63,532 bases of DNA from UBA1181 sp045600225 (GTDB taxonomy: Bacteria; Bacteroidota; Bacteroidia; Bacteroidales; Paludibacteraceae). The position numbers were made by a program, and so were the translations under genes. Shown here piece by piece: positions 51,694-60,880 of this stretch. The stretch's first letter is position 1. Each line of letters begins with the position of its first letter. The stretch is from the NCBI GenBank assembly GCA_045600225.1, contig JAZRXL010000024.1, forward strand, positions 1-63,532. The letters are read 5' to 3'. Under the pieces are notes generated by a model, which searched no databases, was not told where the DNA came from, and worked only from the letters and a program-made list of their open reading frames with translations.

Positions 51694-51701
51694 CAAAAGT
51701 A
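51694..51701 (-). promoter_or_regulatory. Bacteroidota -7 box of the GH43 gene
   Basis: TACTTTTG on the minus strand, 21 bases before the ATG at 51673. Confidence 0.4.
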
Positions 51702-51768
51702 AAGAGAGAAAATGGTTGAGACTATGATTTTTTTCTCCAATGATATGGAATATTGTCCCATTGATAAT

Positions 51769-52674
51769 TTATTTCCTAAGTTCGCTCTTGGAAAATGTTT
51801 CAAATTGGAATGTAACGATATGAATTTTGTTCCATTGTTTTGTGAAATTTAAATAATCCTCTCTGTTGTCTGTATGGAATATTTTCCGACCTAGTAAATC
51901 TCTAACATCAATGGATAGAATATCGTCACTCCATAGTAAGGAGTAGCTATCTTTTGTGAGTGTCTCTGTTCCGCAGGAGTAGTCTGGAAACTGCTCTTGT
52001 ATGTCGACCTCTTCGCCTTCTTTGTATGGAATGTTTTTGACAATGATAACGCCTCCGTGTTCATCTGTTAACCGGAAGGTATAGGGGCCACATTGAGATT
52101 TGTCTTCGTCAATTCCGCCTGGTGCTACAAAAAAGTTGTACATCTCTCTGTGTATAGGGACAAAGGTTCCGTCAGCCTGTTGATACTCTACGCTTTTTAT
52201 CCTATGTTTAATGTCGTAGAATAATGCTTTGAAATAAAAAGGACTGCTTCCTTTTTCGTAGTATATTTTTATAGTTTTGTCTTCTTTACAAGGGATGAAA
52301 TGCCACTGGATAGGAACTCTTCCGTCTTCTAATTTTGCAATTTTGGTAAAGGCTTCAGTGGAAAAATCAATGTCTCCCATTTTACATTCAGGACAACGAT
52401 CTACCACTTTAACTGTTATTTCTCCAATCGGACCAGTTACTTTTACGCATGCACCACAAGCGTAACTACTATCGTATTGTGTATGGTTCATTGCGCAGTG
52501 AAGGAAATCGTTCTCGTCTACGTATATGCCGCAATTGCCTCCATTGCTTCCTGCAATACCTCCATATTGAGTGCCTTCTCCAGAGTACCAGATGGTGTCG
52601 CATTCCTCCTGGGAGAAAGAGGGTAGGAAGAATGAAATGAACGCTATAAGAATAAAGAAAGATTGTAATCTCAT
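51769..52674 (-). CDS. Bacterial expansin-like protein with a sorting-like tail
   Basis: Expansins loosen plant cell walls without hydrolysis. The 301-residue protein has a signal peptide, a six-Cys double-psi beta-barrel (D1): GEGTQYGGIAGSNGGNCG, MNHTQYDSSYACGACVKV, and the expansin pattern VKVVDRCPECKMGDIDFSTEAF with the catalytic-site Asp, then RVPIQWHFIPC and a D2-like beta domain (about residues 140-215). The last 55 residues (YSLLWSDDILSIDVRDLLGRKIF...) look like a type IX sorting region. Start 52674 (MRLQSFF...) was chosen since the longer open frame starts with TTG at 52695. The nearest family match is EXLX1/CBM63-type bacterial expansin. Confidence 0.82.
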   Translation of the reverse strand: MRLQSFFILIAFISFFLPSFSQEECDTIWYSGEGTQYGGIAGSNGGNCGIYVDENDFLHCAMNHTQYDSSYACGACVKVTGPIGEITVKVVDRCPECKMGDIDFSTEAFTKIAKLEDGRVPIQWHFIPCKEDKTIKIYYEKGSSPFYFKALFYDIKHRIKSVEYQQADGTFVPIHREMYNFFVAPGGIDEDKSQCGPYTFRLTDEHGGVIIVKNIPYKEGEEVDIQEQFPDYSCGTETLTKDSYSLLWSDDILSIDVRDLLGRKIFHTDNREDYLNFTKQWNKIHIVTFQFETFSKSELRK

Positions 52675-52692
52675 AAGTGTAATGTATTTATG

Positions 52693-52700
52693 CAAAAGTA
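52693..52700 (-). promoter_or_regulatory. Bacteroidota -7 box of the expansin gene
   Basis: TACTTTTG on the minus strand, 19 bases before the ATG at 52674. Confidence 0.4.
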
Positions 52701-52756
52701 TCTAATTTCAAATTAGAAAGAGAAGTATTAATGGGGAATTTTTTATTATTAATTTA

Positions 52757-52764
52757 TATCTTTG
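52757..52764 (+). promoter_or_regulatory. Bacteroidota -7 box of the 152-residue lipoprotein gene
   Basis: TATCTTTG, 49 bases before ATG 52813. Confidence 0.4.
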
Positions 52765-52812
52765 CGAAATAATAAAGTATATGTTTCATACTAATCTAAA
52801 AATAAGTTGCGT

Positions 52813-53271
52813 ATGAAGAATTTGAAGCTTTCGTGTCTATTGATGCTTATTGTTGTTATGGCATCTTGCTGTACTTCTTGTGATTATGAGTATACAGACG
52901 AGGATTATTTAGTTGGAGACACTTGGTATTGGACCAAAAGTGTACATATGGTTGAGGAGCGTCATCATTGGGTGGATGATTATGTAGAGTATGCAAAAGA
53001 GGATGTAATGTATAAGTTTTACAGAAACGGTGATTTGCAGATCAAGACAAGAATTGTTAGCCATTTTGGTAGGGTGTACGAAGATTGGATTGATGGGTCG
53101 TGGGATCTGAGAGGACCAGATTTGATTATGAATACCAGAGATGGAAAATGGACATATGAAATTCAGGAGTTGTCCAACTGGGAGATGGTTTTGGTCTACT
53201 ATCAAGATGTATACGATGATTTTGGTCATTTCTTGTACCAAGAGAAAGTAGAGGAGTATTTTGAACGATAA
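52813..53271 (+). CDS. Lipoprotein of unknown function, lipocalin-like beta pattern
   Basis: A 152-residue precursor with a lipoprotein signal (VVMASC, followed by further Cys). The mature part is rich in aromatic residues and alternating strands (GDTWYWTKSVHMVEERHHW..., DGSWDLRGPDLIMNTRDGKWTYEIQEL), which recalls the lipocalin-like DUF domains common in Bacteroidota, but no family can be assigned. It precedes the formyltransferase gene by 25 bases and may share its transcript. Confidence 0.6.
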   Translation: MKNLKLSCLLMLIVVMASCCTSCDYEYTDEDYLVGDTWYWTKSVHMVEERHHWVDDYVEYAKEDVMYKFYRNGDLQIKTRIVSHFGRVYEDWIDGSWDLRGPDLIMNTRDGKWTYEIQELSNWEMVLVYYQDVYDDFGHFLYQEKVEEYFER

Positions 53272-53296
53272 TAATTAAAACAATAATATTCATAGT

Positions 53297-54475
53297 ATGT
53301 CTAAGGAATTAGAATTGAAGTATGGTTGTAATCCCAACCAAAAGCCTTCTCGCATATTCATGCAAGAAGGAGAATTGCCAATTCAAGTGTTGAATGGCCG
53401 TCCAGGATATATCAACTTCTTGGATGCTTTTAACAGCTGGCAATTAGTTAAGGAGTTGAAAGAGGCTACAGGTCTTCCTGCTGCTGCATCGTTCAAGCAT
53501 GTGAGTCCTGCAGGTGCTGCTGTTGCTGTTGAAATGTCTGATACATTGAAGAAGATCTATTTTGTTGATGATGCAAAATTGTCTCCTTTGGCAACTGCTT
53601 ATGCTCGTGCTCGTGGTGCAGATCGTATGTCATCTTATGGAGATTTTATCGCATTGTCTGATGTGTGTGATGAGGAGACTGCTTTCTTGATCAACAGAGA
53701 AGTTTCTGATGGTGTTATTGCTCCAGGTTATACGGATAAGGCATTGGAGATTTTGAAAAATAAGAGAAAGGGAACGTATAATGTAATCCAAATAGATCCT
53801 TCGTACAAGCCAGATCCAATCGAAAGAAAGCAAGTGTATGGAATTACATTTGAGCAAGGACGTAACGAGATTAAAATCGATGAATCATTGTTCCAAGAGT
53901 TCCCAACAAAGCAAAAATCTTTCACTGCAGAGGCAAAACGTGATTTGTTGATTGCATTGATTACTTTGAAATATACTCAATCTAACTCAGTATGTTATGC
54001 TAAGGATGGACAAGCAATCGGTATTGGTGCTGGTCAACAATCTCGTATCCACTGTACTCGTTTAGCAGGAAATAAGGCTGACATCTGGTTCTTGCGTCAA
54101 CATCCAAAAGTAATGAATTTGCCTTTCAAGGAGGGTATAAGAAGAGCTGATCGTGATAATACAATTGATGTTTACATCTCTGAGGATGAACATGATGATG
54201 TTTTGCGTGATGGAGCATGGCAACAATTCTTCACAGAACAACCTTCTGTATTCACAAAAGAGGAGAAGAGAGCATGGTTGGATCAGATGGATAATGTGGC
54301 ATTAGGATCTGATGCATTTTTCCCATTTGGAGATAACATTGAAAGAGCTCATAAGAGTGGTGTTAAGTTTATAGCACAACCTGGAGGTTCTGTTCGTGAT
54401 GACAATGTTATTGAAACATGTGACAAGTACGGAATGGCAATGTCATTTACTGGCATCCGTTTATTCCATCATTAA
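53297..54475 (+). CDS. Stand-alone AICAR formyltransferase
   Basis: A 392-residue enzyme matching the AICAR transformylase half of PurH, which transfers a formyl group from 10-formyl-THF in step nine of purine synthesis. Visible motifs are KYGCNPNQKPS at the N-terminus, AASFKHVSPAGAAVA with the catalytic Lys-His, YTQSNSVCYAKDGQAIGIGAGQQSRIHCTRLAG and SDAFFPFGDNIERA at the C-terminus. The IMP cyclohydrolase domain, which usually precedes it in PurH, is missing, so a separate cyclohydrolase must exist elsewhere. Codon choice suggests good expression. Confidence 0.9.
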   Translation: MSKELELKYGCNPNQKPSRIFMQEGELPIQVLNGRPGYINFLDAFNSWQLVKELKEATGLPAAASFKHVSPAGAAVAVEMSDTLKKIYFVDDAKLSPLATAYARARGADRMSSYGDFIALSDVCDEETAFLINREVSDGVIAPGYTDKALEILKNKRKGTYNVIQIDPSYKPDPIERKQVYGITFEQGRNEIKIDESLFQEFPTKQKSFTAEAKRDLLIALITLKYTQSNSVCYAKDGQAIGIGAGQQSRIHCTRLAGNKADIWFLRQHPKVMNLPFKEGIRRADRDNTIDVYISEDEHDDVLRDGAWQQFFTEQPSVFTKEEKRAWLDQMDNVALGSDAFFPFGDNIERAHKSGVKFIAQPGGSVRDDNVIETCDKYGMAMSFTGIRLFHH

Positions 54476-54481
54476 TAAGTT

Positions 54482-54514
54482 AATCCCCAGATATATTTTG
54501 TGTCTGGGGATTAT
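54482..54514 (+). terminator. Hairpin after the AICAR formyltransferase gene
   Basis: AATCCCCAGA and TCTGGGGATT form a 10-pair stem around 11 bases. The tail is only mixed A/T, so termination is likely but not certain. Confidence 0.6.
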
Positions 54515-54615
54515 TGTATCCTAATGAGTGTTAAAGTTTACTTGATATTTCAGATTGATTTGCAATCTTTCTATAAATCTTTATACCTTTGGAGTCATAA
54601 GAAATTTATGGTGGT

Positions 54616-55872
54616 ATGAGGAAATTGCTTCTTTTATTTATTCTGTTTGGTGTTTCGTTGGTTGGGTTCGCTTCTAATGCTTATCGAACGAGGTCTTTTA
54701 CTGATAAAATAAAAACGGTTCAGTTGTACCTTAACGATAACCAGTTGGATTATCCTGTGATGAAGATCAATTCTTCTGATTATATAACAGTGTCGTTCGA
54801 CTATATGTCTTCCGATTATCCGCATCTTGCCTATAAGGTACAGTTGTGTCGTGCAGATTGGACACCTTCGACTATGTCGGAAATGGAGTATATGGAAGGT
54901 TTGAATGAGGTGGTCATTGAAGATCCTGTTATTTCTACGAATACTACATTTGATTATGCGCATTTCTCGTTTAAGTTGCCTAACGAGGATTTGAAATTGA
55001 ATCTACCGGGAAATTACGTTGTAAAGGTGTATGATACGGATTATCCGGAGGTGATTCTTGTTACAGGGTGTTTTTCTTTGGATGAAAACAAAGTAGCTTT
55101 GAAGGGAAATGTATCAGGAAAGAGTGTGTATGGTGTCAATAAGGAGTATCAGCATCTTTCGTTCGAATTGTTTTATCAAGACAATTTCAGTGCATTGCCC
55201 GATGAATTGACTGTGGTTGTGCGTCAGAATGGGCGGCATGATAATGAAATATATGGTTTAAAACCGACCTATGTCAAACCACAGTCCCTAATATTTGATG
55301 ATGAGAGGAAGCTTTCCTTTGAAGGTTCTAAGGAGTATAATGTGTTGGATTTCTCCCATAGGTTCAGATATAGTGGAAAGATTGATAAGATAGCTTTTTA
55401 TCATCCGTATTATCATGTGGAGACTTTCCCTGGAGAGTATGAGGAGGTGAATAAATATTCCTATATGAAAGATGTGGATGGACATTTTAAGGTTCATGGA
55501 CAAGACATATGGAGTGGGGCGGAGATCGATTACTCTGTGGTCCATTTTACCTATCCTATGGCGGATCCTTGGTTAGATGGTTCTGTCTATGTTCTGGGGG
55601 GATTTAACGACAACTGGTTGGATGAAAGTAACAAGATGGTCTATAACTTTGAACGCCACCAGTATGAGCTGTCTATGGTTTTGAAAAATGGTGGATACAA
55701 CTATCTTTTTGTGTTTCTTCCTTCGGGGTGGACGGAAGCTTCGTCTATCAGAACAGAGGGTAGCCATTGGGAAACCGAAAATAGCTATCAGATATATATA
55801 TACTACAAACCATTGGGTTCCAATTTAGATTGTGAACAGTTGGTTGGCTTCTTTGAAGTCTACTCAAATTAA
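54616..55872 (+). CDS. Type IX secretion Plug-type protein (DUF5103 family)
   Basis: The 418-residue protein has a signal peptide and an N-terminal beta domain (YRTRSFTDKIKTVQLYLN...YPVMKINSSDYITVSFDYM) followed by a second beta-sandwich (about residues 300-418, VHFTYPMADPWLDGSVYVLGGFNDNWLDE) typical of the family formerly DUF5103. Plug binds the SprA translocon and closes the pore when PorV is absent. It is not beside porU-porV here, but about 11 kb away on the other strand. Confidence 0.88.
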   Translation: MRKLLLLFILFGVSLVGFASNAYRTRSFTDKIKTVQLYLNDNQLDYPVMKINSSDYITVSFDYMSSDYPHLAYKVQLCRADWTPSTMSEMEYMEGLNEVVIEDPVISTNTTFDYAHFSFKLPNEDLKLNLPGNYVVKVYDTDYPEVILVTGCFSLDENKVALKGNVSGKSVYGVNKEYQHLSFELFYQDNFSALPDELTVVVRQNGRHDNEIYGLKPTYVKPQSLIFDDERKLSFEGSKEYNVLDFSHRFRYSGKIDKIAFYHPYYHVETFPGEYEEVNKYSYMKDVDGHFKVHGQDIWSGAEIDYSVVHFTYPMADPWLDGSVYVLGGFNDNWLDESNKMVYNFERHQYELSMVLKNGGYNYLFVFLPSGWTEASSIRTEGSHWETENSYQIYIYYKPLGSNLDCEQLVGFFEVYSN

Positions 55873-55879
55873 CCTCTTG

Positions 55880-56656
55880 CTAGGCTTTTACCACATCTAC
55901 CGTGTGACTGCCAGCTCCGATAAGATCAGAGCGCTCGGAAATGCATTTCTGATACTCTATGAAGTGTTTGAAGGTTTCGTCGTTCATGCGGTTAAGCCTT
56001 GTGCGCATATAATCTGCTGCGCCATCAGGAGAGAAGATTGTGACTCTTTCCAGTCCTGCTTTCTCGTTTAATCGATTGATGTCCTCCAATCGAATGTAGT
56101 CGTATAGTTCGTCACCTTTAGATTGTATGTGGTAGTCCTTTCCGATGACTCCTTTTGCAATCAAATCGCTGATTCTGTCCTCGTCAAAGCAGTAGGATAG
56201 TATACTGTATTCATTCATCAGATAGGCAACGAAGATAATTCCTCCTGGTTTTGTCACGCGTTTTGCCTCGTTTAGGGCCTTTAGTTTCTCCTCTTCTCCG
56301 AAAAGATGGTATAGAGGTCCCAGTAGCAATGTAATGTCGGCAGTGTTATCTGCGATAAATGGCATGTTTCTAGCATCGCCTTTTTTTACATCTGCCGTTG
56401 GTTCTCGTTTGAGAAACACATCTATATTACGTTGGACAAGTTCAACTGATTTTACTTGATACCCTTCTGCCATTAATGCGGAAGCATATCTTCCTGTTCC
56501 ACAACCAACATCAAGGATGAGAGGCTTGTCGTAGTTTTGTAGGAAACGGTGTAAATGATACATTGTGGTTTCGAACTCTACTATGCCGTGTCTGCGAAGT
56601 AGTCGAAGGTCTTCTGGATGTTTGTTGTAATGTTTCTCTATATCAGTTAATGCCAT
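55880..56656 (-). CDS. Class I SAM-dependent methyltransferase
   Basis: A 258-residue methyltransferase with motif I LILDVGCGTGRYASALM near residue 48, the acidic ribose-binding residue in VKSVELVQRN, motif II region ADITLLLGPLYHLF and motif III PGGIIFVAYLM. Substrate unknown; the late insertion and general form recall small-molecule or ubiquinone-type methylases. It converges with the Plug gene, 7 bases apart. Confidence 0.88.
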   Translation of the reverse strand: MALTDIEKHYNKHPEDLRLLRRHGIVEFETTMYHLHRFLQNYDKPLILDVGCGTGRYASALMAEGYQVKSVELVQRNIDVFLKREPTADVKKGDARNMPFIADNTADITLLLGPLYHLFGEEEKLKALNEAKRVTKPGGIIFVAYLMNEYSILSYCFDEDRISDLIAKGVIGKDYHIQSKGDELYDYIRLEDINRLNEKAGLERVTIFSPDGAADYMRTRLNRMNDETFKHFIEYQKCISERSDLIGAGSHTVDVVKA

Positions 56657-56744
56657 AATCTTATGTTATACTCGTGATGTGTCATGAGACATAATAGAAA
56701 AAAGAAAAAGCACTCTAACATTTGTTAAAGCGCTTAACCTTCAG

Positions 56745-56831
56745 CGGAGAGAGAGGGATTCGAACCCCCGGTACCCTTACGAGTACACCGGTTTTCAAGA
56801 CCGGCTCATTCGACCACTCTGACATCTCTCC
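56745..56831 (-). tRNA. tRNA-Ser (UGA anticodon)
   Basis: The minus strand folds into a tRNA with a 7-pair acceptor stem (GGAGAGA/TCTCTCC), a TGA anticodon in the loop CTTGAAA, the long variable arm of serine tRNAs and a GGTTCGAATCC T-arm. 87 bases; CCA is not encoded. Confidence 0.92.
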
Positions 56832-56875
56832 AAACCCTTTGACTCGCTTGCCTCCGCAAGTTTCATTGTCTTTTG

Positions 56876-56948
56876 TGACCCAGCAGGGGATCGAACCCTG
56901 GACCCACAGATTAAGAGTCTGTTGCTCTACCAGCTGAGCTACTGAGTC
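56876..56948 (-). tRNA. tRNA-Lys (CUU anticodon)
   Basis: The minus strand begins GACTCAGTAGCTCAGCTGG, has anticodon loop CTCTTAA with CTT, and a GGTTCGATCCCC T-arm, ending in CTGGGTC plus discriminator A. 73 bases; CCA is not encoded. It lies 44 bases upstream of the serine tRNA on the same strand, so they may be co-transcribed. Confidence 0.92.
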
Positions 56949-57057
56949 ATTCGCTAAACTCTGTCGCTATGTGCGTTTCGTTTAACGAGTGCAAAGGTAT
57001 GCCTTATTTTTGAAACTGCAAACTTTTTGAGGTAAAATTTTGCAATTTTTTTTGATA

Positions 57058-57834
57058 TTATTTTTGAAACTTGTCTATTTTCTTGATGATCAAGAATATA
57101 AGCCAGTCTGGTAAGTGCTCTATAAAGAAGATAAATAGGTGATTGATCCAACCTGGTATGTATTGTTTCTTCTTCTTGAACATTTTTTTCAATGCTTTCT
57201 TTACAAGAACCTCTGGCTTCATGGATACTCCGATTCCAACAGCAATTTTTCTCCAATATGCACTTAATCCATAAAGACCAGTATCTACAGCACCTGGACA
57301 TATTGCAGTGACTCCTACTCCGTGAGGTTTCATCTCATACCAAAGTGAGCGAGAGAAGTTAAGTATATATGCCTTAGTCGCATTGTATACGCTGATGCCT
57401 GGCATTGCCATCCAAGCAGACATTGATGACATATTTAATATGTAACCAAAACCTCTTTCCTTCATGTCTGCACCGAAGTAGTGGCACATTCTGCTCACTG
57501 TCTTGATGTGTAGATCCAACATTAATTCTATTCTGCGTAGTTCTGTCTTTACATATTCGTTAAAGAAGAAAACTCCTGCGTTGTTGATGAGAATGTCTAT
57601 TTGAAGATTGTTCTCTTTGCAATATGTATAAAGTTCCTCAGCCGCGCTGTCTTGAGATAGATCTTTATATAATCCGATTGCTTTTACTCCGAATTGAGAC
57701 GTTAGGTTCTCGGCAACTTCGTGGATCTCTTTCTCTTGGTTGCTTACCAATACTAGGTCATATTTCTGTCTTGCTAATTCTGTGGCATATTGTAGTCCAA
57801 TGCCAGAACTGGCTCCTGTTACTAATGCGAACAT
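57058..57834 (-). CDS. Short-chain dehydrogenase/reductase
   Basis: A 258-residue NAD(P)-dependent oxidoreductase of the classical SDR family: glycine motif TGASSGIG at residues 7-14, NNAG in the middle, catalytic Ser in NMSSMSAW and the YNATK active-site pair. It has a hydrophobic and basic C-terminal tail (HLFIFFIEHLPDWLIFLIIKKI), which suggests membrane association as in some DHRS-type enzymes. The substrate is unknown. Confidence 0.9.
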   Translation of the reverse strand: MFALVTGASSGIGLQYATELARQKYDLVLVSNQEKEIHEVAENLTSQFGVKAIGLYKDLSQDSAAEELYTYCKENNLQIDILINNAGVFFFNEYVKTELRRIELMLDLHIKTVSRMCHYFGADMKERGFGYILNMSSMSAWMAMPGISVYNATKAYILNFSRSLWYEMKPHGVGVTAICPGAVDTGLYGLSAYWRKIAVGIGVSMKPEVLVKKALKKMFKKKKQYIPGWINHLFIFFIEHLPDWLIFLIIKKIDKFQK

Positions 57835-57870
57835 AATGATGATTAAGAATTAAGAGTTAATTAGGAATGA

Positions 57871-58611
57871 CTAGAATTCGAATTGTTTCTGAATGTAGTC
57901 GTAATATATTTTGGAGAAATAATCTCCATCTTTCTTTGTGTATCTGATATCTGTGAATATTTGTGCGAGGGTCTCTTTTTTATTCTCCTCTACGAATTTC
58001 TTGTTGGAATCCAATCCTTCTTTATATTCGAATATTCGATCTATATCTTCTGGTTTGTAGTCACAATAACACTCCTTGTGGATAAATCCATTCGCAGGAA
58101 TACGATCTTGAAGTTCAGGTTTCTCTGCGGGATAACCAACGGTGATGGTGGTGATTGGAACCACATATTTAGGAAGGTTTAGTGCTTCTGCTATTTGAGG
58201 TGCATTGTAGGTGGTTGTACCCAAGAAACAGATGCCCAAGCCCTCGTGTTCTGCTAGGGTTGCAAAGTTTTGTGCCAATAGAAGTGTGTCTATGGCAGCT
58301 GTTGTGAAAGATAGGAAGTTGTTGTAACCCGGTTCCGCTTTTCTCTGCTCGCACCATTTATTAAATCTGTTATTGTCTGCACAAAAGGTCAGTACAACAG
58401 GTGCGCCAACAAAGGTGGGTTGGTTGAAGTGGAATGGAGCAAGAGCAGCTTTCTTCTCTTTGTCTTTTGTGATGACAACACTATACAGTTGCATATTCCC
58501 AGTGGTGGAAGCGTGAGAAGCTGCTTCCAATAGTTTGGTTAGTAGTTCATCGGAGACCTCTTTGTCTTCGTATTTACGTATCGTTTTACGATTTCTTATC
58601 TCTTCGATCAT
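57871..58611 (-). CDS. Nitroreductase family flavoprotein
   Basis: A 246-residue NADPH-nitroreductase-like protein: FMN-phosphate site RKTIRKYEDKEV at the N-terminus, ASTTGNMQLYSVVI, the central GLGICFLGTTTY and PITTITVGYPAEKPELQDR. Such enzymes reduce nitro compounds, quinones or flavins. The ATG overlaps the stop of the upstream DsbD-type gene by 4 bases, so they are one transcription unit; the shared theme may be reductant handling, which is an inference. Confidence 0.9.
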   Translation of the reverse strand: MIEEIRNRKTIRKYEDKEVSDELLTKLLEAASHASTTGNMQLYSVVITKDKEKKAALAPFHFNQPTFVGAPVVLTFCADNNRFNKWCEQRKAEPGYNNFLSFTTAAIDTLLLAQNFATLAEHEGLGICFLGTTTYNAPQIAEALNLPKYVVPITTITVGYPAEKPELQDRIPANGFIHKECYCDYKPEDIDRIFEYKEGLDSNKKFVEENKKETLAQIFTDIRYTKKDGDYFSKIYYDYIQKQFEF

Positions 58612-60626
58612 TTCTCGTGATTTTTTAATCCTGTGTTTAAAAAGTTGATGAATGCATCCACATCTTCTGAAAATGCATAAGAGTGGTTCAATGGCATTCC
58701 TTTGCTGTCGATTTCAACATAGAATGGTTGGGCGTTTGCTCCGAATTTGCTTCGTTGCAGATAGCTCCATTTCTCGCCTATGGTTTTCAAAGTTATTGTC
58801 TTCCCATTCTCCTCTACAATCATTGGATCTTCTAGTTCTGTTTTATCATCGACAAATAGAGAGACAAGAACATATTGGTTGTCCATGATCTCTTTTACTT
58901 TCGGATCGTTCCAAACAGAAGCTTCCATTTTTCTGCAGTTGACGCAACCATAACCGGAAAAATCAACCAATATGGGTTTCTTGTTTTTCTTAGCATACTC
59001 AATGGCTTCGTCATAGTCTGTGAAAGATGCTTTTGTTTCGTTGTATAGGTTAAAGTCTTGAGTGCTCATTGGTGGTGCAAAAGCGCTAATTGCCTTTAAC
59101 GGTGCTCCCCAAAGACCTGGTAACAGGTACAAGGCAAAAGAGAAAGTTGCTAGACCTCCGAATAAACGAGGAACGGATAGATGTTCAACAGGTTCATCGT
59201 GAGCGAATCTAATCTTGCCAATAATGTACAAGCCTGCCATTACACAGATGGTTATCCATAATACAAGGAACACTTCTCTGTCGAGAATATGCCATCCGTA
59301 GGCAAGATCGGCAACAGACAAGAACTTTAATGCAAATGCCAATTCGAAAAATCCTAACAAAACTTTCACGATGTTTAACCATCCTCCAGATTTTGGCAAC
59401 TTCTTCATGATGCTTGGAAAGAGTGCGAATAAAGTGAAAGGTCCTGCTAATGCAATGGCAAAGCCCAACATTCCAGCAATCGGTGCTAAGATATTGCCTT
59501 GAGTGGATATGTGAACCAAAAGGGTTCCTATAATAGGTCCTGTACAAGAGAAAGATACGATAACTAATGTAAATGCCATTAGTAGTATGCTTACGATACC
59601 CGTTGTGCTATCTGCTTTGCTTTCAGTGCTTGTGCTCCATGAAGCTGGCAAAGTGAGATCAAAACCTCCAAAGAATGAGATGGCAAAGAATACCAAAAGT
59701 GCGAATAGGAATAGATTGAATACCGCATTTGTAGAGAGTGCGTTTAATGCATCTGCACCAAACAACAGAGTGAGGATAAATCCTAAAACTACGTAAATAA
59801 CGATAATCGATACTCCGTAGAGTAGGGCAGAGCGTTTGCCACTTCCATCTTTTTTGCGAAGGAAAAAACTAACAGTCATAGGGATGATTGGCCATACGCA
59901 GGGTGTTACGATTGCTAATAGGCCTCCCAATAATCCAATGCAGAAGATGCTCCATAGATGGTTGTCGTCATCTCCCTCTTTGTTGCCAAACTCGTTTAGT
60001 TCTGTTATGACGGATTGCCAAGCGTCTTTCCCTGTGTTGTTGATAGAACTCTCTTCGTTTGGCTCGTTTTTTATGGGTTCAAAAGAGAAAGGAACAACAG
60101 CGACTTTCTCCTCTGGTTGTCCATTCTCCTTCTTGTCTGTTTTTTGTTCTGTTGAGGTTTGGGTGTCTGCCTTTTTCTCGTGTCTTTCAAATGAGAATGG
60201 GACTTTTGTTGGCGGAAGACAGGTGTTGTCGTTGCAAGCCATGTATTCGACATATCCCTTGATCGAGTAATCGGAAGGGTTCTCAAGATGCAGAGATTGA
60301 ATAAATGTTACTTTTTTCTCAAACCAACGCACATTCATTTCGAACATTGCTTCAAATTTCTCTATTGGCTTGATATCGCTTTCGACACTACCAGAAAGCG
60401 TTGCATTCTTTCTCTCTTCCACTACCAGTTGTGTTGGCCTTGGTCCTCCGTCTGGAATGTCTACGTCGTATACATGCCATCCTTCGTCTATGGTTGCAGT
60501 AGCCGAAATCTGGAGGGTATTTGCATTAATCTGCTTTTCTGAAATCTTCCATTGAACGGGTTCGTATATTTGAGCGGACAAACATAGACTCCAAAGAATG
60601 GAAAAAAGGAATATGATCTTTCTCAT
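58608..60626 (-). CDS. DsbD-type thiol:disulfide reductase
   Basis: Carries electrons from the cytoplasmic thioredoxin to periplasmic thiol partners. The 672-residue protein has a signal peptide, an N-terminal beta domain with two Cys (YMACNDNTCLPPTKVPF), an eight-segment membrane core with the paired-Cys helices TPCVWPIIPMT and SCTGPIIGTLL, and a C-terminal thioredoxin domain with the active site CVNCRK (about residue 560). Order and motifs match DsbD; the N-domain is of the DsbD-alpha type. It is translationally coupled to the nitroreductase gene. Confidence 0.92.
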   Translation of the reverse strand: MRKIIFLFSILWSLCLSAQIYEPVQWKISEKQINANTLQISATATIDEGWHVYDVDIPDGGPRPTQLVVEERKNATLSGSVESDIKPIEKFEAMFEMNVRWFEKKVTFIQSLHLENPSDYSIKGYVEYMACNDNTCLPPTKVPFSFERHEKKADTQTSTEQKTDKKENGQPEEKVAVVPFSFEPIKNEPNEESSINNTGKDAWQSVITELNEFGNKEGDDDNHLWSIFCIGLLGGLLAIVTPCVWPIIPMTVSFFLRKKDGSGKRSALLYGVSIIVIYVVLGFILTLLFGADALNALSTNAVFNLFLFALLVFFAISFFGGFDLTLPASWSTSTESKADSTTGIVSILLMAFTLVIVSFSCTGPIIGTLLVHISTQGNILAPIAGMLGFAIALAGPFTLFALFPSIMKKLPKSGGWLNIVKVLLGFFELAFALKFLSVADLAYGWHILDREVFLVLWITICVMAGLYIIGKIRFAHDEPVEHLSVPRLFGGLATFSFALYLLPGLWGAPLKAISAFAPPMSTQDFNLYNETKASFTDYDEAIEYAKKNKKPILVDFSGYGCVNCRKMEASVWNDPKVKEIMDNQYVLVSLFVDDKTELEDPMIVEENGKTITLKTIGEKWSYLQRSKFGANAQPFYVEIDSKGMPLNHSYAFSEDVDAFINFLNTGLKNHEK

Positions 60627-60648
60627 TCTGTTTTTATTTATTCTTTTG

Positions 60649-60656
60649 CAAAGATA
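60649..60656 (-). promoter_or_regulatory. Bacteroidota -7 box of the DsbD-type gene
   Basis: TATCTTTG on the minus strand, 23 bases before the ATG at 60626. Confidence 0.4.
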
Positions 60657-60792
60657 GAAAATAAATTCATTGTTGTTTGGTGTTTTTTACAAAGAGGTAT
60701 GGAAATGTTTGGAAAATCATATTATATCTATGATTGTGTTATTTTCTTTTAAATATTTATCAATAATATTATGAATACATATAAAAAGCAAC

Positions 60793-60800
60793 TATCTTTG
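60793..60800 (+). promoter_or_regulatory. Bacteroidota -7 box upstream of the Rpn-like gene
   Basis: TATCTTTG, 80 bases before the ATG at 60881; no TTTG partner seen. Confidence 0.35.
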
Positions 60801-60880
60801 TACAAGATAATCCACCTGTACCGAATTTAGTTTTTGATAGGTTTAGGATTTCTATTGTGTTTTGTTAAAATAAATAAAGA

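Noticed and set aside
47458..52674. Polysaccharide utilisation locus of SusC/SusD type
   Set aside because: Three secreted polysaccharide-active proteins are present but no TonB-dependent SusC, SusD lipoprotein or hybrid sensor is in the window.
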